A stretch of 30,105 nt of DNA from NCBI GenBank assembly GCA_934645275.1, contig CAKUDW010000004.1, forward strand, positions 1-30,105, written 5' to 3'. The position numbers and the translations under genes were made by a program. Shown in pieces: positions 7,160 to 15,646 of the stretch (positions within the stretch are counted from its first letter, which is position 1; each line of letters begins with the position of its first letter). A model generated the notes under the pieces. That model was given only the letters and a program-made list of their open reading frames with translations. It was not told the DNA's origin and did not search any database. This DNA is from an uncultured Clostridia bacterium (GTDB taxonomy: Bacteria; Bacillota_A; Clostridia; Christensenellales; Aristaeellaceae).

Positions 7160-7612
7160 CTACGCTTCAACGCCCTCGACTGCTTCATCCAGGAATATTC
7201 TGGGCGCGTCGATTTCCGGGTGAACGAATACAACGTTTACATCCGTATCTGTTGCGGCAACCGCAATGTAGTGCGGCACACCTGCATCAATTTCCACCTG
7301 CGTACCGGCGGGGATCCGCGCCAGGCAAATAGATTCCACGTCCAGTTTGCCATCCCTCATGGTAGCGAAAGGCATAATGGCTTCCCCGGTGCAGAAAAAT
7401 GCGCACTCGCTGGCCTGATGTGTTTCCAGGCGATCAAACACAGGCTCGCGCCGTTCCATGTGAATCCAGTCGGCCTTCGTCATGCCCATAATATTCACCG
7501 GGAAAAAGCATACCTGAAAGTTGGATTCGCGATAATAGCTGCCGGGATCAACTTTGTGCGCCCGAACGCCGGGAATGCTCAATTCAAAAATACTTTCAAT
7601 TCTGCGCTTCAC
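7160..7612 (-). CDS. Small cupin protein, ureidoglycolate-lyase (AllA)-like
   Basis: A 150-residue protein predicted to be a single-domain cupin. Residues 80-130 resemble the AllA/ureidoglycolate lyase fold: a central HQASECAFFCTGEAIMPF strand pair, then IPAGTQVEIDAGVPHYIAVA, where a PAG turn and a VPHY/VWHH-like metal-binding histidine are expected. In this operon a carbohydrate isomerase, lyase or sugar-acid role is more likely than purine catabolism. The start appears to be GTG at 7612, 10 bases after AAGGAG. An ATG at 7619 lies closer to that site but is out of frame and stops after seven codons. It is the last gene of the catabolic operon. Confidence 0.75.
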   Translation of the reverse strand: MKRRIESIFELSIPGVRAHKVDPGSYYRESNFQVCFFPVNIMGMTKADWIHMERREPVFDRLETHQASECAFFCTGEAIMPFATMRDGKLDVESICLARIPAGTQVEIDAGVPHYIAVAATDTDVNVVFVHPEIDAPRIFLDEAVEGVEA

Positions 7613-7656
7613 GGAGCATGTTCTCCTTTCGATTTACGCCCTTTCGCGCGCACCGC

Positions 7657-8229
7657 TCATTCAAGATTGGCGTGCGTATGCCACAAATCCTTCATAACCA
7701 GCTGCTTCTTTTCCACAATCATATACGCCAGCGTATCCAGTGTAAGCAGAAGCGACTGTTCAAAGAGCGAGCTCATGGGCTGAACGGACGAGAGTTCGTC
7801 CGGCAAGTTCAGCTTGGTACGACAGGGTATGCGCAGCTTCAGATTCGCCATGCCCGCCGCTGTGCTGGACATATTGGAGCCGATATAAATTACGGTGGGT
7901 TTAAACTTCAGCGCCACCTTTTCAATCGCCACCGGCACTACGGATTCGCCGGAGCCCGATGCCACAATCAGCACATCGTCGGCCGTGATGGCGGGTTCAT
8001 TCACCTCGCCCACATAGAAGGCCTCAATGCCCAGATGATTCAGGCGCTTCACAAAGGCCTGGAGCATAATCATTACGCGGCCAACACCGATGGCAAACAC
8101 CTTGCGCGCGGCAATCAACTTCTCCGCCACTGCCTCGGCCTGGCTGTCGTCCACCATGGAAACGGCCCGGGTCACTTCGCTGAGTACATCTGCACTCAGC
8201 CTGGAAAATCTGATTTCTTCGTTCTTCAT
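7657..8229 (-). CDS. SIS-domain sugar phosphate isomerase, HxlB (6-phospho-3-hexuloisomerase)-like
   Basis: The 190-residue protein is one SIS domain of the size of HxlB. Visible are GVGR (48-51) followed by AFVKRLNHLGIEAFYVGE, the phosphate-binding loop SGSGES (91-96), and the C-terminal FEQSLLLTLDTLA helix typical of 3-hexulose-6-phosphate isomerases. HxlB converts 3-hexulose-6-phosphate to fructose-6-phosphate. However, no 3-hexulose-6-phosphate synthase is encoded here, so it may isomerise another ketose phosphate made by this operon. It starts 7 bases after the TIM-barrel gene. The family assignment is firm and the exact substrate uncertain. Confidence 0.87.
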   Translation of the reverse strand: MKNEEIRFSRLSADVLSEVTRAVSMVDDSQAEAVAEKLIAARKVFAIGVGRVMIMLQAFVKRLNHLGIEAFYVGEVNEPAITADDVLIVASGSGESVVPVAIEKVALKFKPTVIYIGSNMSSTAAGMANLKLRIPCRTKLNLPDELSSVQPMSSLFEQSLLLTLDTLAYMIVEKKQLVMKDLWHTHANLE

Positions 8230-8236
8230 ATGAGTA

Positions 8237-9142
8237 TCAATCCTTTACATATGCGCGCCAGTATTCAACCGACTGCTCCAGATTGCGCATGAAGCTATGT
8301 TCCTGCGGATAGAAGGCGGCGCAGCGCAGCTCAAAGCTGAGTAGAATATCGTTCTGTGCGCCGGAATCCTTGATCGCCTGAACGACCTCTTCCGCCCTGA
8401 TCACGCCTTTGGCATTGTTCTCGGGCGTAAAGGGCCAATGGCAGCTGACGCCCTTTTCGCTCTGTTGGCAGTCAATCACATCGCAACGGTCCGCATAGCG
8501 GCGAATCCACGCCAGATGATCCGCCTCTTCCGGCAGACCTGCGTTGTTGCGGTGACCCATATCCAGGCACACCCGCAGCGGAATGGCCATGTCGGAACAC
8601 TTATCCAGCACATAGTCGTTTTCAGCGAAGGTCGCGCAGGTTTCGCGGTCAATACTGGTCATTTCATAAGCCAGCGCTTCCAGGCCAACCTCAGCGCCGT
8701 ATTCCGCAAGGCGATGATAGCAGTCGATCGTCTCGCCCAGCAGCTTCGCACGCAGCACGGGATCGCTGTTGGTTTTCACGGTCTGAATGCCAAAGCAAGT
8801 GCCGAAGCTCTTGCCGCCCAGATACGCAGTCTGACGAATCGCATTTCTGAAGAACTGTTCGCCTTCGCGGCGCGCGTCCGGATCCGGATGGCCCAGATAG
8901 TGCTGGTGGCCGTGCTGGCCGCCGAAGGAAGCAAAGATGTGCACGCCGTTCTTTGCGCAGGCATCCAACGTGTGATCGCACAGCTTCTTCTGGGTTTCCC
9001 AGCTCCAATAGGGGTCGATCAGATCGACATTGAACATAACCTGACGAATACCCAGTTCCTTGCAGATTCGCGTCCACTCCTCGGGCTCATCATAGCGGTT
9101 GGTAAAACAATTGCAGTTAAAGCCGAGATAAATCTTTCCCAT
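8237..9142 (-). CDS. Sugar phosphate isomerase/epimerase, xylose-isomerase-like TIM barrel
   Basis: A 301-residue protein starting at the ATG at 9142 (MGKIYLGFNCN) behind AAGGAG with 7-base spacing. An in-frame Met further upstream runs into the preceding dehydrogenase gene. The order of motifs fits the AP-endonuclease-2/xylose-isomerase-like barrel: VGLEALAYEM (metal-binding Glu on strand 5), RVCLDMGHRNN (Asp and His on strand 6), the DCQQSEKGVSCHWPF loop, and LLSFELRC near the end (second Glu). Such enzymes epimerise or isomerise free or phosphorylated ketoses. It precedes the HxlB-like gene, and the two may act in sequence. Confidence 0.85.
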   Translation of the reverse strand: MGKIYLGFNCNCFTNRYDEPEEWTRICKELGIRQVMFNVDLIDPYWSWETQKKLCDHTLDACAKNGVHIFASFGGQHGHQHYLGHPDPDARREGEQFFRNAIRQTAYLGGKSFGTCFGIQTVKTNSDPVLRAKLLGETIDCYHRLAEYGAEVGLEALAYEMTSIDRETCATFAENDYVLDKCSDMAIPLRVCLDMGHRNNAGLPEEADHLAWIRRYADRCDVIDCQQSEKGVSCHWPFTPENNAKGVIRAEEVVQAIKDSGAQNDILLSFELRCAAFYPQEHSFMRNLEQSVEYWRAYVKD

Positions 9143-9153
9143 ATGCATTCTCC

Positions 9154-10215
9154 TTACGGTTTGATGACAATCTTGATGCACTTCTTGCTTTCCATGATAT
9201 CAAAACCCTTATGGATATCCTCCAGCGAGAATTCATGTGTGATCAGCTTGTCGGGATCAATCTTGCGCGTGCTGAGCAGCTCAAGCGCCTCGCGGTTGGT
9301 TTCCGGCAGCGACGAGGATGCGCCGTATACAGAATATTCCTTATAGTGCAATTCGTTCGCGTTAAGGCGCACGATGCAGTCATCCTTCGGCAATCCGCCG
9401 AAGAAGCACACGCGGCCGCGGTTATTGATCATAGAAATGGCCTGCTCCTGCGCTTCGCGGGACGGTGCGCACACATAGATGACATCCGGGCCAAAGCCGC
9501 CGCATTCCTGCTTGACCGTTTCCATCAGATCCTCTTCGCGGGAGCAGATCAAACGATCCGCCAGACCGGGGAAACGTTCGGCAATCTCATCAAGCCTGTC
9601 GCGGCTGCGCTGGGAAATAATCACCTTCGCAGCGCCTTCCAGACGCGCAAGGTGCGCGTGAATGATGCCTGCAGGGCCTGCGCCGAGAATCAGAACCGTA
9701 TCGCCCTTCTCCACCTTGGCGTTGCGATGGGCATTCAGGCAGCAAGCGATAATCTCAGAAAGGGACGCCTGCTCATAGGTCAGATTTTCCGGAATTTTGT
9801 TGACAAAGCCCAGGCGGAAAATATGCTCCGGAACTGCGATATATTCTGCAAAGCCGCCGTTGAGCTTATAGCCCAGAGACGGATGAGGCGTTTGGCACAC
9901 GTTGGGCTGACCCTTTTTGCACATGGCACAATGGCCGCAGCCATGGCCCGGCGCAACGCATACGCGATCTCCCACCTTGACGGAGGTAACGCCCGGCGCA
10001 ACCGCTTCAACTTCGCCCGCAATTTCGTGGCCGATGATAACCGGATAGGACGCGCGATAGTCGCCCTTCTTGTAAATGCGCTTATCGGTACCGCAAATGG
10101 CAACCGCCTTTACCTTTACGCGAATTGAGCCTTCCGGAACTGCCGGAACCGGCACATCTTCCACTCTCAAATCATTCTGGCCATAGCAAACCGCTGCTCT
10201 CATTGTATCTTTCAT
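9154..10215 (-). CDS. Zinc-dependent medium-chain alcohol/polyol dehydrogenase
   Basis: A 353-residue MDR enzyme that would oxidise a polyol or secondary alcohol of a sugar with NAD(P). Catalytic zinc ligands are Cys41 (CGTD), His63/Glu64 (GHE) and probably Glu154. The structural zinc site is Cys93, 96, 99 and 107 (C-x2-C-x2-C-x7-C). GAGPAG (178-183) is the nucleotide loop. Its start overlaps the previous gene's stop by four bases (ATGA), and GGAGG lies 10 bases upstream. It resembles sorbitol/threonine-type dehydrogenases. Together with the next dehydrogenase it could handle lactaldehyde/propanediol or feed polyols into the pathway. Confidence 0.93.
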   Translation of the reverse strand: MKDTMRAAVCYGQNDLRVEDVPVPAVPEGSIRVKVKAVAICGTDKRIYKKGDYRASYPVIIGHEIAGEVEAVAPGVTSVKVGDRVCVAPGHGCGHCAMCKKGQPNVCQTPHPSLGYKLNGGFAEYIAVPEHIFRLGFVNKIPENLTYEQASLSEIIACCLNAHRNAKVEKGDTVLILGAGPAGIIHAHLARLEGAAKVIISQRSRDRLDEIAERFPGLADRLICSREEDLMETVKQECGGFGPDVIYVCAPSREAQEQAISMINNRGRVCFFGGLPKDDCIVRLNANELHYKEYSVYGASSSLPETNREALELLSTRKIDPDKLITHEFSLEDIHKGFDIMESKKCIKIVIKP

Positions 10216-11216
10216 TTATCTCTGCCCTCCATATCGATCATGATTTTGCAATAATTGCCCCGTGCTCGCACAACGGATTCAAGCACCTCAGGAACCCCTT
10301 CCAGTTGAACCATGTGGCTGATCATACAGTTGGGATCATAAGCCTTCAGGAACGCGCGCATGTTCTCCCATTCACCGTCCAGATTGTAGCCCCAGCAGCC
10401 GTTCAACGTGATTTCCTTGCGCATCAGCTTTTCAAACTCCTTCACGGAGATGACCGTATCGCGCGTATTGCGGCCTACAACGGTAATCGCGCCGAGGTCC
10501 TTGGTCACTTCGATGCTCTTGATCAGTGCAGCCGTGCTGCCACTGGCCTCGTAGGCATAGCCAAACTGCTTGTCGTCCGGCAGTTCATCGAAAGTGATCG
10601 CATGCAAACCGAGTTCGCGGGCAATGGACAGGCTGAATTCGCGGATATCTACGATGGTAACGTCGTTGCCCAGGAACTTCAGCCACATCGCGCAGGCCAG
10701 ACCAATCGGGCCCGCACCGAACACCACGGCTTTACCATGATCAATGCCGCTCCTGCGAATCACATGTAGACCGACGGACAGCAATTCGATCATCGCGCCC
10801 ATCTTCAACTCGTTTTCTGAACCGAGCGGGAAAAGGTTCTGATCGGGTACCGCAACGTACTGTGCAAAGCCGCCATCGTTGCGCGAACCGATAAACTGGT
10901 AATGATTGCAATGGAAGGGCTGATGCGTTTCGCGGCAACCCTCGCATTCGCCGCAGGGAATGATGGGCAAAATGGCGACGGGCGTGCCCTCCGCAACTTT
11001 GCCGCCCTTAGCTGCCTTCACGACCGTGCCGGAAAACTCATGGCCAATGATCATTGGATGATGATAGGAACCGGTCGTAAAGAAGCGCGGAATATCCGAG
11101 CCGCAGATACCGGCATAAGCCACCTTAACCAGCGCCCAACCATCGGGTACTTCCGGCATGGGCCATTCATTTTCTACATTATAATTATTGGGACCGTATA
11201 ACACAAGCGCTTTCAT
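10212..11216 (-). CDS. Zinc-dependent medium-chain dehydrogenase, GatD (galactitol-1-phosphate dehydrogenase)-like
   Basis: A 334-residue MDR protein, a different branch from its neighbour. Catalytic zinc ligands are Cys38 (CGSD), His59/Glu60 (GHE) and Glu144. The nucleotide loop is GAGPIG (167-172). The four structural-zinc cysteines are Cys88, 91, 94 and 103, with eight residues in the last gap instead of the usual seven. The short, compact form with PMIIGHEFSG and an IELLSVGLH segment resembles galactitol-1-phosphate 5-dehydrogenases. The start follows AAGGAG. Two unlike dehydrogenases in tandem suggest two oxidation steps or two substrates. Confidence 0.92.
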   Translation of the reverse strand: MKALVLYGPNNYNVENEWPMPEVPDGWALVKVAYAGICGSDIPRFFTTGSYHHPMIIGHEFSGTVVKAAKGGKVAEGTPVAILPIIPCGECEGCRETHQPFHCNHYQFIGSRNDGGFAQYVAVPDQNLFPLGSENELKMGAMIELLSVGLHVIRRSGIDHGKAVVFGAGPIGLACAMWLKFLGNDVTIVDIREFSLSIARELGLHAITFDELPDDKQFGYAYEASGSTAALIKSIEVTKDLGAITVVGRNTRDTVISVKEFEKLMRKEITLNGCWGYNLDGEWENMRAFLKAYDPNCMISHMVQLEGVPEVLESVVRARGNYCKIMIDMEGRDK

Positions 11217-11233
11217 GTTTTCTGACTCCTTTC

Positions 11234-12724
11234 CTACGCCTCAAGCCTGCAAAACTGGCGATAGGCCTCGTAAATCTCCATCCACGGCTTCGGATTAACC
11301 GGCGCGTAGCGCTTCAATTCCGTGGAATTTCTGACAATCTGGCGCAATTCCTGCGCCGAAGCGATTTCACCGCAGCCAACCGCCTGAAGCAGGCAGTTGC
11401 CAATACTGGTGGCCTCGCGTGGTCCGGTAATAATTTCGCGGTTGGTCGCATCGGTAATCATCGCATTGAGTACCGTTGCGGCGCTGGCGCCGCCCACTGC
11501 ATATATGGTATCGAGCCTGCGCTGCGTAATTTTTTCAAGGCAGTTGATCGCATAGGCACACTTAAATGCGATGGCCTCATCCACAATGCGCGTAATCGCC
11601 CCCACGTCGTCCGGCTGAAGCTCAACCTGACCGCTGCGCTTCAGATACTCGCAAATTGCGACGGGCATGTCGTCCGGATTGTAGAAATCAATCGCATCCA
11701 CATCCAGCATCGCCATGAACGGCCTGCACTTTTCAGCAAGGGCATGAATCTCCGGGTAAGTATAATTGATGCCGCGCTTCTGCCAGCTGCGCATGCATTC
11801 CTGCAAAATCCACATTGCGGTCACGTTGCGCTTGAGCATGGTTTTACCAAACGCCAAGCCGGTATTGGAGAAATTGTAGCGATAGCACATGTCCAGGTTC
11901 ATCGGCTTTTCCAACTCCATGCCAACCAGGAACCATGAGCCAGTAGAAATGAACGCCCAGTTCTTCCCCTCTTCCGCCGGGATAGCCGCCACGGCAGAAG
12001 ATGTATCGTGCCCTGCGGCAGCCACAATTTCAAACCGGTTCAGGCCGTACCAGGCAGCGGCCTTCTCCGTCACGCGGCCCAGACACTCACAGGGATTGAC
12101 AACCTCCGGCTGAATGCTCGTGGGAATATCGAACAGTTTGAATACGCGATCCTCCCAGCATTTTTTCTCCATACTGAACAGCTGCGAATAGGATGCCAGC
12201 GTGATTTCCGAACACACCCTGTGCGAGAAAAAATACATCAGCATGTCCGCCAGGAACATGATCCGATTCCCACCCTGAAGCAATTCCGGCTTTTCTTTCT
12301 TAAGCGCCAGCAGCTGACAGAGAGTTGAATCCTGCATGCGGCGCTGCGTGGAAAGCCGATACAGTTCTCCGTAGGAAATTACGCGCTCAACCTCCTCCGG
12401 CATGCCATAGGTGCGCCAGTCGCGATAAAATACCGGCAGACCAATCGGCTCACCCTGTGGATTGACGATGCCAAAGTCGCTCGACCATGAATCCGCAGCG
12501 AAACTGTCAATGTGCACGCCTTCACTGCCAAGCTTGCTGAGTATGTTAGCCGTCTCCTCAAAGGCGCGGAAAATATCAATGCATATATGTTCGTTGAACC
12601 AGACGCGCGGCGTTTTGAATCCACCGACTTCCTGAAGGCGTATCTTCCGATCGTTCGTCACTTCGCCCAACAGCATCTTTCCACTGCTGGAGCCTAAATC
12701 CAATGCGAGATGTCTGGCGCACAT
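11234..12724 (-). CDS. FGGY-family carbohydrate kinase, divergent rhamnulokinase-like
   Basis: A 496-residue sugar kinase using the actin-like ATPase fold. Visible are the N-terminal phosphate loop DLGSSSGKM (9-17), the sugar-binding ADSWSSDFG segment (78-85), the putative catalytic base Asp240 in AAGHDTSSA, the second phosphate loop STGSWFLVG (260-268) and the adenosine site YAVGGASAA near 400. Overall order and length fit RhaB, but the region after STGSW lacks the NEGG motif and reads YNFSNTGLAFG. It probably phosphorylates a ketose at C1 for the adjacent aldolase. It is the second FGGY kinase of the operon, so its sugar may differ from that of the kinase at 13406. Confidence 0.9.
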   Translation of the reverse strand: MCARHLALDLGSSSGKMLLGEVTNDRKIRLQEVGGFKTPRVWFNEHICIDIFRAFEETANILSKLGSEGVHIDSFAADSWSSDFGIVNPQGEPIGLPVFYRDWRTYGMPEEVERVISYGELYRLSTQRRMQDSTLCQLLALKKEKPELLQGGNRIMFLADMLMYFFSHRVCSEITLASYSQLFSMEKKCWEDRVFKLFDIPTSIQPEVVNPCECLGRVTEKAAAWYGLNRFEIVAAAGHDTSSAVAAIPAEEGKNWAFISTGSWFLVGMELEKPMNLDMCYRYNFSNTGLAFGKTMLKRNVTAMWILQECMRSWQKRGINYTYPEIHALAEKCRPFMAMLDVDAIDFYNPDDMPVAICEYLKRSGQVELQPDDVGAITRIVDEAIAFKCAYAINCLEKITQRRLDTIYAVGGASAATVLNAMITDATNREIITGPREATSIGNCLLQAVGCGEIASAQELRQIVRNSTELKRYAPVNPKPWMEIYEAYRQFCRLEA

Positions 12725-12742
12725 GGCGATTCTCTTCCTTTC

Positions 12743-13381
12743 TTATTCGCGATTGCTCAGAGAGAAGAAGAACGCGCATTCTTCATCGCTGAGATCGACC
12801 GGCTTGCCGAGCACGCGGGTGATGCACATAATCTTCGCAATGGATTCGGCAGCTTCCATCTTGTTCATGGCGTCGGTCAAACTCTTGCCGACCGTGATTG
12901 CGCCGTGGTTGCCCAGCAGGCACACATCGCGCCGCTTCAGAATGGGCACCGCGCCCTCAAAGATAGCGTCCGTACCGGGCCGACCGTAAGGTGCGACTTC
13001 GAAACGACCAAAATTGCCCATCATTTCGGGGTAGGCATGCGTTTCGACCGGTATATTGCACAGCGCGTATGCCGTCAGGAACGGCGCGTGCGTGTGAATG
13101 ACGCCCGCGATATCGTCGCGTACGGCGTAGGCGTCCCGATGCATCGGCAACTCGGACGTCGGCTTGCAGTTACCGCCGATCTGGTTTCCATCTTCATCGA
13201 CCACAGCAATCATATCTTCCGTCAGCAACGCCTTATTTTTGCCGGTAGGCGTAATATAGATCAAACCATTATGGCGGGTGGAAATATTGCCTTCGAAGCC
13301 GTTCACCATACCCTTTTCATCCAGGCGGCGCGCACATGCGATGACCTCCTTGATGTACTTGCGTTCAATTCTGCTGTCCAT
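12743..13381 (-). CDS. Class II (zinc) aldolase, L-fuculose-phosphate aldolase-like
   Basis: A 212-residue FucA/AraD-family protein that would split a ketose-1-phosphate into DHAP and an aldehyde such as L-lactaldehyde. Zinc ligands are His96 and His98 (HTHAP) and His159 (GNHG). The catalytic Glu77 is in TSELPMH, and the phosphate-binding GNIS and TPTG loops are at 31-34 and 44-47. The length matches FucA. It lies between the two kinase genes, 18 bases before the first codon of the divergent kinase. Epimerases and decarboxylases of this fold exist, but the FGGY neighbours favour an aldolase. Confidence 0.92.
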   Translation of the reverse strand: MDSRIERKYIKEVIACARRLDEKGMVNGFEGNISTRHNGLIYITPTGKNKALLTEDMIAVVDEDGNQIGGNCKPTSELPMHRDAYAVRDDIAGVIHTHAPFLTAYALCNIPVETHAYPEMMGNFGRFEVAPYGRPGTDAIFEGAVPILKRRDVCLLGNHGAITVGKSLTDAMNKMEAAESIAKIMCITRVLGKPVDLSDEECAFFFSLSNRE

Positions 13382-13405
13382 AATAATCCCCTCGTTTTCT
13401 TTCAG

Positions 13406-14866
13406 TTATTGAGCTACGGAAGCTGAGATTCTATCTTTTACGGCCGCGTACAATTCCTCGATCTGCTGCGAAGGATGCGGATCGTAATTATGCAGCCGCG
13501 CTGATCTTTTAATAATCTCCCGTGCCTGACGAAGGTTTTGCACATGGCCGCTCGCAATCAGCTGCGACGCACAATTCCCGTAGGCGCTCGCCTCAACGGG
13601 CCCTGCCACCACCGGACAAGCGCACACGTCCGCAATCGCCTGGCACAGCGATGCATCCTGACTGCCGCCGGCCACCACATGAATCCGTGCATAACGACGC
13701 CCTGTACACGCCTCGATCTGTTCCTTAATCAGACGGAATCGGAAAGCGAGACTATCGGAAACAGTTCGGGCAATTTCACCTACTGTCTGCGGAACCGCTT
13801 GGTTTGTTTCCGTACACAGCGTACGAATCATAGATGGCAGATCTCCCGAAGGTTGGAGTCTAGGATCGTTCACATTTATAATTGCTCCATATGGCCGAGC
13901 CTTCGCACTTTGCTCGGCAATCTCTGCAAAAGATAGCGTCATGCCCTGGCGCTGCCATTCCCGGCGGCACTCCTGCATCAGCCACATGCCCATGGAATTC
14001 TTGAGAAAGCGTATTCGGCCGTCGATTCCGCCCTCGTTGGAAAACCCGAAGCATGCGCTTGCGGGAGTTATAACCGGGTGATCCAGCTCTGCACCCATCA
14101 TGGCCCAGGAACCGGCAATGATGAACAGTTCATCGTCGCCGCCAAGCGGTATCCCCGCCACAGCCGCCGCTGTATCGTGGCTGCATCCGGAATATACCTC
14201 GACACCCTGTGCGCGCGTTCTACCAAGATAACCACCCAATCGAGGCGCGAGCAGCTGATCCAGCCGGACGCCCGCAGCCGATACGAGCTCGGCATCCCAT
14301 ACGCGCGTATACGGATTGAGCATCTGCGAAGTCGATGCGATGGTATAGTCGCAAATCTTTTCACCAGTCAGATAATACAGAAAATAATCCGGTGCAAAGA
14401 GAAACTGCGCCGCTTCACCGGCAAGCATCGGATAATCGCGCATGAGTGCATACAACAGGTACAAGCTGTTCCAATCCAGAAACTGTATACCGGTGCGTGC
14501 GTAAATATCCTTTCTGGGCATAATGCGAAAAAACGCTTCCTTCAAGCCCCGAAAACGCGGATCTCGCGTACTGACGCCATTGGTAAGCAACGCGCCTTTC
14601 GCGTCGAGCGCCACCATATCTGTTCCCCAGGAATCCAGAGAAAGGCTATCGATTCTGCCATATTTACCCACAGCCTGAGTTTCCAGGCCTTCCAACTTCC
14701 GGGCTATGCCCTGCATATCCCAGAGCACGGCGCCTTGCGCCGCTACCGGTTCGTGGTAGAAGCGGCCACATTCTTCCACCTGCAGCCGCTCCCCATCAAA
14801 TTCACCAGCGAGCGCGCGGACGCTTGAAGTTCCGGCGTCAAGGGCCAACAATCTACGCGCATGCAT
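13406..14866 (-). CDS. rhaB: Rhamnulokinase-type FGGY kinase
   Basis: About 486 residues. The ATG at 14866 sits 9 bases after CGGGGA; a Met three codons earlier (14875) is also possible. It is the closer of the two kinases to RhaB: DAGTSSVRA phosphate loop, LDSWGTDMV, KDIYARTGIQFLDWNSLY, CSHDTAAAVAG with the catalytic Asp near residue 231, AGSWAMMG, and NEGGIDGR...LKNSMGMWLMQE, which follow the RhaB pattern. RhaB phosphorylates L-rhamnulose at O1. The gene sits between the two class II aldolases. The precise ketose is inferred from similarity only. Confidence 0.9.
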   Translation of the reverse strand: MHARRLLALDAGTSSVRALAGEFDGERLQVEECGRFYHEPVAAQGAVLWDMQGIARKLEGLETQAVGKYGRIDSLSLDSWGTDMVALDAKGALLTNGVSTRDPRFRGLKEAFFRIMPRKDIYARTGIQFLDWNSLYLLYALMRDYPMLAGEAAQFLFAPDYFLYYLTGEKICDYTIASTSQMLNPYTRVWDAELVSAAGVRLDQLLAPRLGGYLGRTRAQGVEVYSGCSHDTAAAVAGIPLGGDDELFIIAGSWAMMGAELDHPVITPASACFGFSNEGGIDGRIRFLKNSMGMWLMQECRREWQRQGMTLSFAEIAEQSAKARPYGAIINVNDPRLQPSGDLPSMIRTLCTETNQAVPQTVGEIARTVSDSLAFRFRLIKEQIEACTGRRYARIHVVAGGSQDASLCQAIADVCACPVVAGPVEASAYGNCASQLIASGHVQNLRQAREIIKRSARLHNYDPHPSQQIEELYAAVKDRISASVAQ

Positions 14867-14881
14867 GGCGTTCATTCCCCG

Positions 14882-15619
14882 TTACAGCCCCAACAGTTTG
14901 GAAAGGTTGATGCCCGGCTCGAGATTAACGATTTTACTGCCGCCGGTCATGCGATTCAGCTCCGTCATGCAGCTGGGCTTGCACTTTTCAACCACTTCTT
15001 CAATCTGTTCCTTGGAAAGCAGGCGCGGATTGAGCTGCAGCAAACGCATGCGCATGCACAGTTTGGCGTAAGCATCCAGTGCCTCCATGACATACCATGC
15101 CTCTTTGGGGGAATATCCCCAGCTAATCGCACCATGGTTGGCCAGAAGGCAGCACTTGTAATCCTTCGTGAAAGGCTTTACGGATTCAGAAAGTTCCAGA
15201 CTGCCGGGACAGCCGTAAGGCGCTACCGGTACCTTGCCGATCGTGCCGACCGGCTCGGGCCCAAAGGCAACGTCCAGCGCTATGCCCGCACACGCCCACA
15301 CCATGGCATTCTGCGAATGGGTATGGCAGGTGGAAACCAGCTGATCGTTAGTCTTGTAGCAATTCATGTGCATGCGCGTTTCGGAGGTCGGACGCATGTT
15401 CGAGGGATTCTCAAGAATATTGCCCTCAAAGTCGATCTTCAGCAGCATTTCGGGCGTAAGTTCACCCTTATTGATGCCTGTAGGCGTGATGATGGCGGTA
15501 TTGTCGCCCACACGGATGGACATATTGCCATCATTGGCCGATACATAGCCTTTGTCAGACATGCGATGGCCGATATTGCAGATCATTTCCCGAGCTTCTT
15601 TGTCAGATAAATAATTCAT
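14882..15619 (-). CDS. Class II (zinc) aldolase, second copy
   Basis: A 245-residue FucA/AraD/RhaD-fold protein, longer than its relative at 12743 by a C-terminal helical tail. Zinc ligands are His99 and His101 (CHTHS) and His162 (ANHG). The acidic residue is Glu80 in TSETRMH. GNMS and TPTG loops bind phosphate. The two aldolases differ strongly in sequence, so they are not a recent duplication. It directly precedes the rhamnulokinase-like gene and follows the isomerase gene, giving the order isomerase, aldolase, kinase. Rhamnulose- or fuculose-1-phosphate are plausible substrates. Confidence 0.92.
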   Translation of the reverse strand: MNYLSDKEAREMICNIGHRMSDKGYVSANDGNMSIRVGDNTAIITPTGINKGELTPEMLLKIDFEGNILENPSNMRPTSETRMHMNCYKTNDQLVSTCHTHSQNAMVWACAGIALDVAFGPEPVGTIGKVPVAPYGCPGSLELSESVKPFTKDYKCCLLANHGAISWGYSPKEAWYVMEALDAYAKLCMRMRLLQLNPRLLSKEQIEEVVEKCKPSCMTELNRMTGGSKIVNLEPGINLSKLLGL

Positions 15620-15646
15620 GTTTTTTGCCTCCGCTGTGTTTTTTAT

